From: JAMIFN01 sp964544605 | Lineage (GTDB): Bacteria > Pseudomonadota > Gammaproteobacteria > Burkholderiales > Burkholderiaceae_C | Length of the DNA: 64,000 nucleotides | Direction of reading: 5' to 3' | NCBI GenBank assembly: GCA_964544605.1 | Contig: CAZJBX010000006.1 | Span: 25,715 to 89,714, forward strand | In this document: in pieces, positions 1 to 8,400 of the stretch | Numbering within the stretch: position 1 is the stretch's first letter | Layout: each line of letters begins with the position of its first letter | Position numbers and translations under genes: made by a program | The notes under the pieces: model-generated | The model's database searches: none | Told to the model about the DNA's origin: nothing | The model's input: the letters and a program-made list of their open reading frames with translations, nothing else

Positions 1-53
1 ATGGCGGCTTTCTCCTTCACCACAGCCAGGGGCCGCGCCGCCCCGCAGCCCCC

Positions 54-1601
54 ATGTCAGACCAAAGCCCCAACACGCCCCCCACCCAAGACGACAACCA
101 ACTCATGGCCGAGCGCCGCGACAAGCTCAAAGCCCTGCGCCAAGCGCAGGCCGAGGGCAAAGGCGTGGCCTTCCCCAACGACTTCAAACCCCAGGCCAAA
201 GCCGCCGAGCTGCACGCCGCCTACGACGCACAAGACATGCCCGGCAGCGACGAGGCCGCCATCCCCACCCGCATTGCGGGCCGCATGGTGCTCAAGCGCG
301 TCATGGGCAAAGCCAGCTTTGCCACCGTGCAAGACGGCTCTGAGGGCGACGCCGCCGCCGCCCGCATCCAGCTCTATATCGCCCGCGATGCGGTGGGCGA
401 AGAAGTCTATGCCGCCTTCAAACACTGGGACTTGGGCGACATCATCGCCGCCGAGGGCAAACTCTTTAAAACCAAAACAGGCGAGCTCTCCATCAAAGTC
501 AGCCAACTGCGCCTGCTCACCAAATCCTTGCGCCCCCTGCCCGACAAATTCCACGGCGTGGCCGATCAAGAAATCAAATACCGCCAGCGCTATGTCGATT
601 TGATTACCGACGATGCCGCCCGCAGCCGCTTCCGCGCCCGCAGCAAAGTGCTCTCTGGCCTGCGCCAACACATGGTTGCCAACGGCTTTCTTGAAGTCGA
701 AACCCCCATGCTGCACCCCATTCCAGGCGGTGCCAATGCGCGGCCTTTCATCACCCACCACAACGCGCTCGACCAAGACATGTACTTGCGCATTGCGCCC
801 GAGCTGTATTTAAAACGCCTGATTGTGGGCGGCTTCGACCGCGTCTTTGAAATCAACCGCAGCTTCCGCAACGAAGGCATCAGCGTGCGCCACAACCCCG
901 AATTCACCATGATGGAGTTCTACGCCGCCTATTGGAACTACCTCGACCTCATGGACTTCACCGAAGCGCTGATTCGCCACACCGCGCAAGAGGCCATTGG
1001 CAGCCTGCAATTTGACTACCAAGGCAAAGCCATCGACATGGCCCAGCCCTTTGCCCGCCTCACCATCCCAGAGGCCATAGCCGCCCACACCGACATTGGC
1101 GACAAAGTGACAGACCGCGATGCACTGATTGCCCGCCTGAAAAAGCTGGGCCTGAGCGAAGACAAAGACCGCCTCAGCAGCCGCAGCCTGCCCAGCCTGC
1201 AAGTGCTCTACTTTGAAGAAGCAGTAGAGGACAAACTCTGGCAACCCACCTTCGTCATGGAGCACCCCACCGAAATCTCACCCTTGGCCCGCGCCAATGA
1301 CGAACGCCCCGAAGTCACCGAGCGCTTTGAGCTCTACATCATGGGCCGTGAAATCGGCAACGGCTTCAGCGAGCTCAACGACGCCGAAGAGCAAGCCGCC
1401 CGCTTCAACGCGCAAGTGGCCAACAAAGATGCAGGCGACGACGAAGCCATGTATTACGACCACGACTTTGTGCGTGCGCTGGAATACGGTATGCCCCCCA
1501 CCGGCGGCTGCGGCATCGGCATCGACCGCCTCGTCATGCTGCTCACCGACAGCGCCTCCATCCGCGATGTCATCCTCTTCCCGGCCCTGCGCCGCGAGTA
1601 A
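54..1601 (+). CDS. lysS: Lysyl-tRNA synthetase, class II
   Basis: Charges tRNA-Lys with lysine in the cytoplasm, using ATP. The 515-residue product has the class II layout: an N-terminal anticodon-binding OB fold (about residues 65-165) and a catalytic domain. Motif 2 is visible as RSFRNEGISVRHNPEFT near residue 270, and motif 3 as GCGIGIDRLVML near residue 485. Length matches bacterial LysS. The ATG at 54 has no strong ribosome binding site in the 53 bases available, so the start rests on family length. A 200-residue reading frame from base 1 is an out-of-frame shadow. The gene stands alone, with a repeat-rich non-coding stretch behind it. Confidence 0.97.
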   Translation: MSDQSPNTPPTQDDNQLMAERRDKLKALRQAQAEGKGVAFPNDFKPQAKAAELHAAYDAQDMPGSDEAAIPTRIAGRMVLKRVMGKASFATVQDGSEGDAAAARIQLYIARDAVGEEVYAAFKHWDLGDIIAAEGKLFKTKTGELSIKVSQLRLLTKSLRPLPDKFHGVADQEIKYRQRYVDLITDDAARSRFRARSKVLSGLRQHMVANGFLEVETPMLHPIPGGANARPFITHHNALDQDMYLRIAPELYLKRLIVGGFDRVFEINRSFRNEGISVRHNPEFTMMEFYAAYWNYLDLMDFTEALIRHTAQEAIGSLQFDYQGKAIDMAQPFARLTIPEAIAAHTDIGDKVTDRDALIARLKKLGLSEDKDRLSSRSLPSLQVLYFEEAVEDKLWQPTFVMEHPTEISPLARANDERPEVTERFELYIMGREIGNGFSELNDAEEQAARFNAQVANKDAGDDEAMYYDHDFVRALEYGMPPTGGCGIGIDRLVMLLTDSASIRDVILFPALRRE

Positions 1602-1721
1602 GGCCTTCGGGTTTTCATTCCCATCCTCTGGAGGGGTGCCCGCTAGGGCGGGGTGGTCATGGGCTTGTGTCAATTGGGCCTTGTCCTCAACAGGCTTCAA
1701 CCACCCCGTCACGCCCCCCTA

Positions 1722-1880
1722 GCTTGTCATTGCGGGCTTGACCCGCCATTTCTCCCCTATCTAAGCGTCATGGCGGGCTTGACCCGCCATCTCCACCCCT
1801 ATCTAAGCGTCATGGCGGGCTTGATCCGCCATCTCCCCCCTATCTAAGCGTCATGGCGGGCTTGACCCGCCATCTCCACC
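1722..1880. repeat. Tandem hairpin repeat, about 4 copies of 41-42 bp
   Basis: Four near-identical copies follow one another. Each contains the inverted repeat TGGCGGG-CTTGA-CCCGCCA, which would fold as a 7-bp stem with a 5-base loop. The CTAAGCGTCA starts at 1761, 1803 and 1844 show a period of 41-42 bases. One copy has GATCCGCC instead of GACCCGCC. Partial single copies recur at about 2037-2052 and at 63931-63946, so the unit is also dispersed. Unlike CRISPR there are no unique spacers. It may be a REP/MITE-like element; the transposase, if any, is not in the window. Confidence 0.85.
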
Positions 1881-2007
1881 GCAGCGAAAGGCTCAGATTG
1901 CGGCTCGGCGGCGGCAATGACGCGAGTAGGGCTGGGGGCACGGCAGGCTGCGCCCGCCTTGCCATGACGGCATTCGGTAAAACCTCGTCATGCCACAGCA
2001 GTTCGTA

Positions 2008-2027
2008 GGGCGTTGCATGCAACGCCC
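2008..2027. repeat. Perfect 20-bp palindrome
   Basis: GGGCGTTGCA followed directly by its reverse complement TGCAACGCCC. It lies in the 562-base non-coding stretch between lysS and pilE (1602-2163), which otherwise holds the tandem hairpin repeat, a partial repeat copy near 2037 and the pilE terminator. It could be part of another dispersed palindromic element or a cruciform-forming site. Confidence 0.6.
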
Positions 2028-2065
2028 CTACTGAGCCATTGCGGGCTTGACGCGCTGTAGTCCTC

Positions 2066-2099
2066 AAAAAAAACGGGCGAACACAAGGATCGCCCGTTT
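2066..2099 (-). terminator. Rho-independent terminator of the pil operon
   Basis: On the minus strand the stem ACGGGCGA / TCGCCCGT with a 9-base loop is followed by eight T. It lies 65 bases after the pilE stop, the right place to end the pilY1-to-pilE transcript. Confidence 0.88.
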
Positions 2100-2163
2100 G
2101 TGGAAGATGCGTGCTTGGTTTGAGGTTTGCAATAAAAGGCAAACCCTTCAAACCCAGCTCAAC

Positions 2164-2664
2164 TTAGCGCCAGCACCTGTCGTAATCAACGCCACTGACC
2201 GTACCTGTTAATGGCGATGTATTAACAGCCACTGTTGCACTCTTACCCACACCACCAGCCTGTGCTTTGCTGTTGAGTAAAAAGCCTTGACAGCGATCAT
2301 TTGCCATACCGTTAACAGGTTTCGCAGCAATGGCAAACGCAGGCGGCTTGTCATTGGCGGTCTCAATAACCACAGTGATATCGTATTTCTTCTGGCTGGC
2401 AGATGCATTTTTAGGGCATGTTTTATAAGCCGCTGGGAAGGTGGCTGCTGAACTAGGCAAAAATTCATTCACATTGGAAAAGTTGCGTTGTTGCAGCAGT
2501 GCAATTTCATTGACCACGGTGCGGCAGTCTGCCCTGTGGCCTTTGTTGACATGCTCTTTGTAACTGGGCAGTGCCACAGCAGCCAAGATGCCGATGATGG
2601 CGATCACGATCATCAATTCAATCAGGGTAAAGCCTCGGCTGAGGATGTTTTTACTTTGTGTCAT
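2164..2664 (-). CDS. pilE: Type IV minor pilin, PilE-like
   Basis: A prepilin subunit assembled into the type IV pilus from the inner membrane. The 166-residue product has the class III leader, with GFTLIELMIVIAIIGILA at residues 11-28. PilD should cut after Gly11 and methylate Phe12, and Glu16 is the conserved Glu5 of the mature protein. Four cysteines follow, at about residues 47, 100, 124 and 164, probably two disulfides. AGAAGG about 7 bases before the ATG sets the start. It is the last gene of the minor-pilin operon, 21 bases after pilX, and ends before a strong terminator. Base composition is visibly more AT-rich than the chromosomal average here. Confidence 0.88.
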   Translation of the reverse strand: MTQSKNILSRGFTLIELMIVIAIIGILAAVALPSYKEHVNKGHRADCRTVVNEIALLQQRNFSNVNEFLPSSAATFPAAYKTCPKNASASQKKYDITVVIETANDKPPAFAIAAKPVNGMANDRCQGFLLNSKAQAGGVGKSATVAVNTSPLTGTVSGVDYDRCWR

Positions 2665-2685
2665 GTTTAATGCCTTCTAAGCCAT

Positions 2686-3240
2686 TTAGGATTCAGGGGT
2701 AATCACAGACTGCAACCAAACCTCTGCACCTGTTTTTGTTTTTTCCTGATTTTGGCTGGTGAATTTAACATCATTCCCTAAGCCGCGAGCAGTAATTAAA
2801 TAGCTGTTGCTACCCATTTTCTGCACGATACATTGAGGTGAGTTTTTCAATTCACCCGCATTCAAACTGGTCCATTCCCCTGCTGGTATATCAATTCGAT
2901 GTGTTGCCCCAGAGCGCCAATTGCTTTTCTGTCGCCATAGGGCTGAGGTGTCATTTTCATTGGTGACTGCGGGAGATTCGATGACTTTGGTATGAAATGC
3001 TTGCCACCTGCTGCCTGAGCCTTCTGCGTTCTCAATCGCCACTTCCTCACACACGCGCAAGGCCAGCTCTGCCGCTTGCTGGGCCGTGGCGTTGCTGCGC
3101 TGGCTTTGCATCATTTTCTCTGAGCTGGTGGAGCTGCCAATGGCCCAAATACCAATGATGGAAATAACCACCAACAACACCAAAGCCAAGGGCAAAACCA
3201 CACCTTGCTGGGTTGAGATCAACTTTTTTTGCATTTTCAT
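2686..3240 (-). CDS. pilX: Type IV pilus assembly protein PilX
   Basis: Minor pilin of the pilus-tip priming complex. I place the start at the ATG at 3240 rather than the longer frame to 3282, because AGGAAGG lies 6 bases upstream, giving 184 residues. The leader reads QQGVVLPLALVLLVV around residues 11-25. Mature position 5 is not glutamate, as is usual for PilX/GspK-like pilins, which cap the fibre. Downstream is a Trp- and Cys-containing globular domain with weak similarity to anything I can name, again typical of PilX. It sits between pilW (59-base gap) and pilE (21-base gap). Confidence 0.82.
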   Translation of the reverse strand: MKMQKKLISTQQGVVLPLALVLLVVISIIGIWAIGSSTSSEKMMQSQRSNATAQQAAELALRVCEEVAIENAEGSGSRWQAFHTKVIESPAVTNENDTSALWRQKSNWRSGATHRIDIPAGEWTSLNAGELKNSPQCIVQKMGSNSYLITARGLGNDVKFTSQNQEKTKTGAEVWLQSVITPES

Positions 3241-3299
3241 ATTGAACCTTCCTGTTTTATCGCTACAAAAATCGCTCTGCATTTGGGCTGCATTCCTAT

Positions 3300-4229
3300 T
3301 TATTCCACAGCCAAAGGCATGGCGGCACGGTTGCGCACCTGCGCAGTGGTAATGAACGCGCGGCGCATGTGATTGTCTGGCGCATCAACAAGAGCACCAG
3401 CGCAGTCGATGTATTTTTTGCTTGTGCTACTGCCATCGAGAAGGGGGTCAGGGCTGCGCATGAGCACACAAATTTTGACGCTCAAAACTTTGCCCCATTT
3501 GTGTGAACGACTGGTGCCGCCTGGGGCTGGGTCATTGTCAAGCTGAGTTGCCGTGCGGTAGGTGACGATTTGTGTGTCTTGGCGACTGTTGCTGGATGCC
3601 ACACCATACCAAAACTGCACGGATTCAACATTCTCGATCAGGGGTTGCAAAGCGGGGGAACCTGTACCTGGGTGGGCTTGGCAGGCCAGCTCTGGAGGGG
3701 TGTTGGTCGTGACGACATAGCGCGCATCAGACAAATAAATATTGCCACCACCCGTGACTTCGCTGACAGTGGTGTTCTGCAGAGCGCCACCAACACAATT
3801 GGTCGGAACGCCCGCACTGGTCGGGATGGTGTTGAGATTGTCCGCCTCGTAGCGAAGCGCAATAGCGGCAGAGCTGCCAGTGGCTGCACAGGTGAGATCA
3901 TCGAAAGGGCGACTCAAATCAGCAAAGCCTGTGTCACAACCAAAAATAGGCGTGCCTGAGAAATGGCGTTTCATCACGCCGCTATCTTCCTTGGTGTTGG
4001 AGTAACCGGCCATGCGAATTTGTTGTTGCAGGAGGTTGAGCACCAGCATGGCCTCCTCGGACATAACGGCATCGGCCTCACTGGCTTTGGCACCACGGCT
4101 GCTGTTGCTCATGACCAAGAGCACGCTGGTCATGAGCAAAATGCCAATGGCCAAGGCAATGAGGAGTTCGAGCAGGGTGAAACCCGCTTGGCGTTGTGGG
4201 TAGTGGTGTTGCACGCTTGGCTCCCTCAT
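3300..4229 (-). CDS. pilW: Type IV pilus assembly protein PilW
   Basis: Minor pilin of the tip complex. The ATG at 4229 overlaps the pilV stop as ATGA and has AAGGTGG just upstream, so I use it instead of the longer frame to 4253. The 309-residue product carries the prepilin leader with GFTLLELLIALAIGILL from Gly16 and mature Glu5. The long C-terminal globular region contains several cysteines and the LSDARYVV-type segment common in PilW. Translational coupling with pilV implies joint stoichiometry. Confidence 0.86.
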   Translation of the reverse strand: MREPSVQHHYPQRQAGFTLLELLIALAIGILLMTSVLLVMSNSSRGAKASEADAVMSEEAMLVLNLLQQQIRMAGYSNTKEDSGVMKRHFSGTPIFGCDTGFADLSRPFDDLTCAATGSSAAIALRYEADNLNTIPTSAGVPTNCVGGALQNTTVSEVTGGGNIYLSDARYVVTTNTPPELACQAHPGTGSPALQPLIENVESVQFWYGVASSNSRQDTQIVTYRTATQLDNDPAPGGTSRSHKWGKVLSVKICVLMRSPDPLLDGSSTSKKYIDCAGALVDAPDNHMRRAFITTAQVRNRAAMPLAVE

Positions 4230-4798
4230 ATGGCCACCTTGAAGAACATACATTTGCTGCCTGTGATTTCAGTCACACCAGATGGACAACCAGATGGCGC
4301 TGCATTGAACAGATCCACCGAGGACTCTTGCTCCAACCAGTTGATCCAGACATTCATGGTGCGCAAGCCACCAGCATCGCCCGGTGCGGGGGCCGCTGTT
4401 TCAACATAGACCCGACCGCGCGGTAGGCGGCGCGAGACCTCCAGCACCCAATCTTCTTGGTCGTATGTGGCCATTGCATCGGCAGCGGCATTGTTATTGG
4501 CGGGGCTCAGGCCGGGCAAGCTGGGGCCACTGGTGGGCAAGGTGTAGCTCAGGCCATTCTTAATCTCATAGCCGCCGCGATCAAAGCCATGCAAATTAGC
4601 GCGGGCGCGTTCAGCATAGTCATTCACCAGCATGGTGCCGACGCCGCGAATTTGTGACATTTTGTTGTGGGCTGTGGCCGATACGGTGAGGCCAGCCATG
4701 GCCAATAGGCCAATGGTTAAGAGCAAAATGGCGACCAGGACCTCAATCAGGGCCACGCCTTTTTGCGTACTGGGCATCAGCTTGGTTTGTGCATACAT
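4226..4798 (-). CDS. pilV: Type IV pilus modification protein PilV
   Basis: Minor pilin. The 190-residue product has the leader QKGVALIEVLVAILLLTIG with cleavage after Gly14 and the conserved mature Glu5. AGGAG lies 8 bases upstream of the ATG. The gene lies 19 bases after fimT, and its TGA overlaps the pilW ATG. Known family role: with FimT, PilW, PilX and PilE it forms the initiation complex that recruits PilY1 to the pilus tip. Confidence 0.86.
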   Translation of the reverse strand: MYAQTKLMPSTQKGVALIEVLVAILLLTIGLLAMAGLTVSATAHNKMSQIRGVGTMLVNDYAERARANLHGFDRGGYEIKNGLSYTLPTSGPSLPGLSPANNNAAADAMATYDQEDWVLEVSRRLPRGRVYVETAAPAPGDAGGLRTMNVWINWLEQESSVDLFNAAPSGCPSGVTEITGSKCMFFKVAI

Positions 4799-4817
4799 GC
4801 TGCGTCTCCTGCTGTTT

Positions 4818-5384
4818 TTATTTGCATTTGGGGGGATTTTTAACTTTGTTTAAGCGCGCAGTACGGGCAACATTGACCGTGCATTGCACTTTGGGATTAG
4901 CGCCACCCAAGCTGGACTCAATCACAAAGTTGCCACTGGGGGGTGTTTGCAACAAGCCCTGCGCGACGAACTTGAGCTTGACGGAGGAAACGCCGTGCTC
5001 AAACTTGCCAACGCCAGGCAATTTGGCCTGCTGCAAGATAAGCTCATCAGTACCGTCGTTATAAGCATCGTTGTAGTTGTCATCAATAAAAGCCATCCAG
5101 CCATTGCTCCAGCTTTTGCCCGTATCGCAGCCTGTGCCCGCTGCGTTGGCTGGGCACAAAATAACGGGACGGGAGCGTTTGATGGCTTCGGCTTTGGCCA
5201 AGCGCACATCGCGGCTGAGGGTGTTGATGGCGGCGTTGACGCGCCATTCAGCCACAAAGCTGGACATGGAGGGCGTGGCGATGGCGATCAAAATCGCCAA
5301 GATGGTGACGGTGACGAGCAGCTCAATGATGGTGAAGCCGCCCTGTCGTTTGCCCGTCGCACTCTGAGGTGTTTGCGTTTGCAT
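4818..5384 (-). CDS. fimT: GspH/FimT family pseudopilin
   Basis: Minor pilin of the GspH/FimT family. The frame runs up to 5459, but the ATG at 5384 is preferred: AAGGA lies about 10 bases upstream and the leader then sits near the N-terminus, with GGFTIIELLVTVTILAILIA at residues 15-34. The GspH domain follows, beginning with the typical RVNAAINTLSRDVRLAKAEA and the CPANAAGTGC disulfide-like segment. Length is 188 residues, usual for FimT. It starts 36 bases after the pilY1 stop. Some FimT proteins bind DNA for natural transformation; a basic C-terminal tail (RTARLNKVKNPPKCK) is present and would suit that. Confidence 0.85.
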   Translation of the reverse strand: MQTQTPQSATGKRQGGFTIIELLVTVTILAILIAIATPSMSSFVAEWRVNAAINTLSRDVRLAKAEAIKRSRPVILCPANAAGTGCDTGKSWSNGWMAFIDDNYNDAYNDGTDELILQQAKLPGVGKFEHGVSSVKLKFVAQGLLQTPPSGNFVIESSLGGANPKVQCTVNVARTARLNKVKNPPKCK

Positions 5385-5419
5385 TATTGGGTCATCCTTG
5401 TTTTGTCTCGGCCAGTAGC

Positions 5420-8400
5420 TTAACGCAAACTGGCGGGCAAATGCTGGATGGGACGCCAAGTGCGGTACCAGCCTGTGTTGCCACGGCCATCACCCACAAG
5501 AATGGAGCCCATGACACCGGTGATATAGCCCGTTTCACCAGTGGCCTTATCGCGCACCAAGAGGTCGATGTCGCCAGCTTTGGCATCACCCACGCCCGCT
5601 TTCAGGTTGGCATCATAGAGGTTGCTGTTGGGATCACGGCGGTTGGTGGTAACGGTTGAGCGGGTAAAGCCCCCTTCAGGCAGGTAAACCACAGAGAACT
5701 GATCGAGTTTTTTGTCGCCATCTTGGTCAAAGGCGCGGCGCAGGCTGCCAGTGAGGGCGTCAATGCCGTACATCACATTCACGGCCCCCGCACTGGCCGT
5801 GCAGGAGTCTTCAAGGATGGCGGATTTGTTCATCACCACACTGGTGAAGAAGACTGTGCTGCCAATGTTGGCGGGGTCGCCCACGACGCGCTCGCCTGTG
5901 GTGCCGGGCAGTTTGCCCATATCAATCTTCCAACCACGGTGTTGGCTCCAGTTCACAGGTTTGTTGGTGACGCGGTAGTAGGTGTGGCCCGCAGATTTGC
6001 CTGTGCCCGCAGTGGCGGAGTCCAGCTCAATCTCTTGTTGCACCAAGCTGGTGGTTCCGCCAGCGCCCAAGTTGTAGGCTTGATCAGGCTCACCGATGCC
6101 GATGTTGTCCCAGATGCCGTAGATGCTTTGCGTGCTGGTGTTGCTCAGGTGGTCTTCATCAAGCAAGATGCCTGTGGCAAAGGTGACGATGGTGCCGCAT
6201 TTGCCAGGGCCTTGGGTTTGGCAAGCATGGCCATTGCTGCCTGGGTGGGCCTGCCACGCTGGGGCGGCGTAAATGGGCTGGTTGCCTTGGGTGGTGAACA
6301 AGGGGCGGTTGTTAGAAACACCCCATTGGCTGGGCGAGCCAGAGAGCTTGAAGCGCCACATATTGCCGTTGGCATCGCCCGCATAGGCGGCCACAATTTG
6401 GCGCTTGGCGTTGAGCACAGCGGTGACACCGCCCAAACCGATGTCCGAAACATAGGTGGAGGGCAAGGCGATGAATTTGAGTTCTTCACCTGTTAGGGCG
6501 TCCAGCACATACAAACCTGCCGCACCCGTGTTGGCGTAGTGGCCGCTGTTGACCAAAAGAATGGCTTTGCCCTCAGTGGTGATGCCCGCAGCAGCACCAT
6601 TGGTGACATGGCCCATATGGGCGTAGGTTTTCTCCCATTTGTAGTCGCTGGCGCTGGGAATGCGATCGGGTTTGCTGCCTGTGTTCAAAGGTGAGTTGAA
6701 GGCAAATACGGCCTTACCGCCACGGCCTGTGCTGCCAAAAACCATTTGCTTCCAGGCGCTGCCGTCCCACATATCGTGCTCAACCAAGGGGCCGTCAACC
6801 AAGTATTCAAAGCTGTAGCTGGGCTTGGCGAAGTCTTGCAGCTTGGGCATGGTGTCTTTGATGAGGTAGGCGGCAACTTCAGCACCGGGCTGAATTTTTG
6901 CTCCGCTGGCGTTGCGGATTTCTTCGCCGTCATTCTCATCAGCGCCGTTGATGACATGCACCACGCCTGCGTTGGTGGCGGCGTAGATGATTTCAGGCGT
7001 TTCGTTCTTTTTCTTGAAGAAATCCACATAGCTGTCTTTGGCCGCAGCGGGCAGGCCAGAGGCCGTGCGGCCATAGCCCATGTTCTGGCGGCTGCCCACC
7101 AAAAGCGGCGCCGAGTTCACGGATGAGGCCATCATGCTACTGCGCTGACGCATGAGTGCGCCGTTGGCATCGGTTTGCGTGTCGTCCCCCAAGAGGTAGC
7201 GCAAGAAGCTGCTGTCGGTTTTGAGCTTGCCGTTGCCGTTAAGCGCGGCTTTAAGGCCATTGGGCAAGCCACTGAGTTGGGTGTTTTGCGTGATCACAAC
7301 GCGCTCATCAGCAGCACCGTCTAGGGCAAAAAACCTGCGCGTGCTGGCGCTGGGGATTTTGTCGGATGCACTCCAGACCGCCTCGCCGTCTTTGCCATCA
7401 GCATCTAGGCGCACGGCATCAATCTGGCCGCTGTTGTCAATGGTTTTGTAGTCTGCCGTGTATTTGATGCGACCCGCCAAATCATCGCTGGTGCTGGACG
7501 AGCCTGTGAGGGCCACACCCGCATCTTTACCGCTGGAGTTGAGGATGTCAGAGAGGATAAGGTCAAAGGTGCGGCGCACATCGTCTGGCGTGGTCACGCT
7601 ATAGCCTGCGCCACCGCCTGTAAAGCCAGCTTGAATAAAGTCATCAATGCGGCCTTGCTCGTCTGTATTACTGGTGACATCTGTTGCCCAAGTTGGTTTG
7701 GTGGCAGAGCTGCCCAGGCTGATGTAGTTGCGTTTGTAATCTTCAATTTGCTTGAAGGTCAAGCCCTTTGTGGCTCCAGGAAGTTCCCCTGTCGGGCGAA
7801 TGAGATAGCCTACAGTGTAAGTGGCCATATTCTGCCAAGTGGTGGGCTGACCCATGCGAGGCTGAATTTCATTGGCAGTATCGGGGCGCAAATCTTTGTG
7901 CCAGAAATATTTGGCTGTCAAGTCAGATAAGCTACCCTTTACTTTTGCATTGGGGTTACCAAATGGCGTGTAGAGCTTGCGGCCTACTTCAGTGTTACTA
8001 TAGCCTTTCGCTATGTATTTTGTAAAGCCGCCAATAAAGGGCGTAGATGGCGCAGCAGCAATCACAGAAGCATCGGCATAATCATGCTCAGTTGTGATGG
8101 TTTCCGTACCTTGGTTCCAGGCACCATCGGAGAACAAGATATTGAAAGAGCGGCGGCAGCTCAGTTCAGAATTATTTGCACTGGCTAACCTAGAGGGGTC
8201 TTGTGCCCAAGGGTTTTCTTTGGCCGCAGTGATCGTCGGATTCTTCCCACCTGAAGATTTACTTTCTAATGCAAAGTAATCGGCCACCCGGTCAACTGAG
8301 TTATGCAGAGGCGTGCCACCGATAGGGAATGAGCCGTGACCATAAAGCCAGTCGTATAGCGCCTTATTGTTTGCCCTACTCGATAGGCGAACGCCACGAA

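Noticed and set aside
1..603. 200-residue plus-strand frame at the window start
   Set aside because: Overlaps lysS in another frame; Pro/Ser/Ala-rich composition is a GC-rich shadow and lysS is unmistakable.
1722..1880. CRISPR array
   Set aside because: Units are nearly identical over their whole 41-42 bases, with no unique spacers and no cas genes nearby.
1840..2151. 103-residue minus-strand frame
   Set aside because: Runs through the hairpin repeats and the pil terminator; no ribosome site and no family resemblance.
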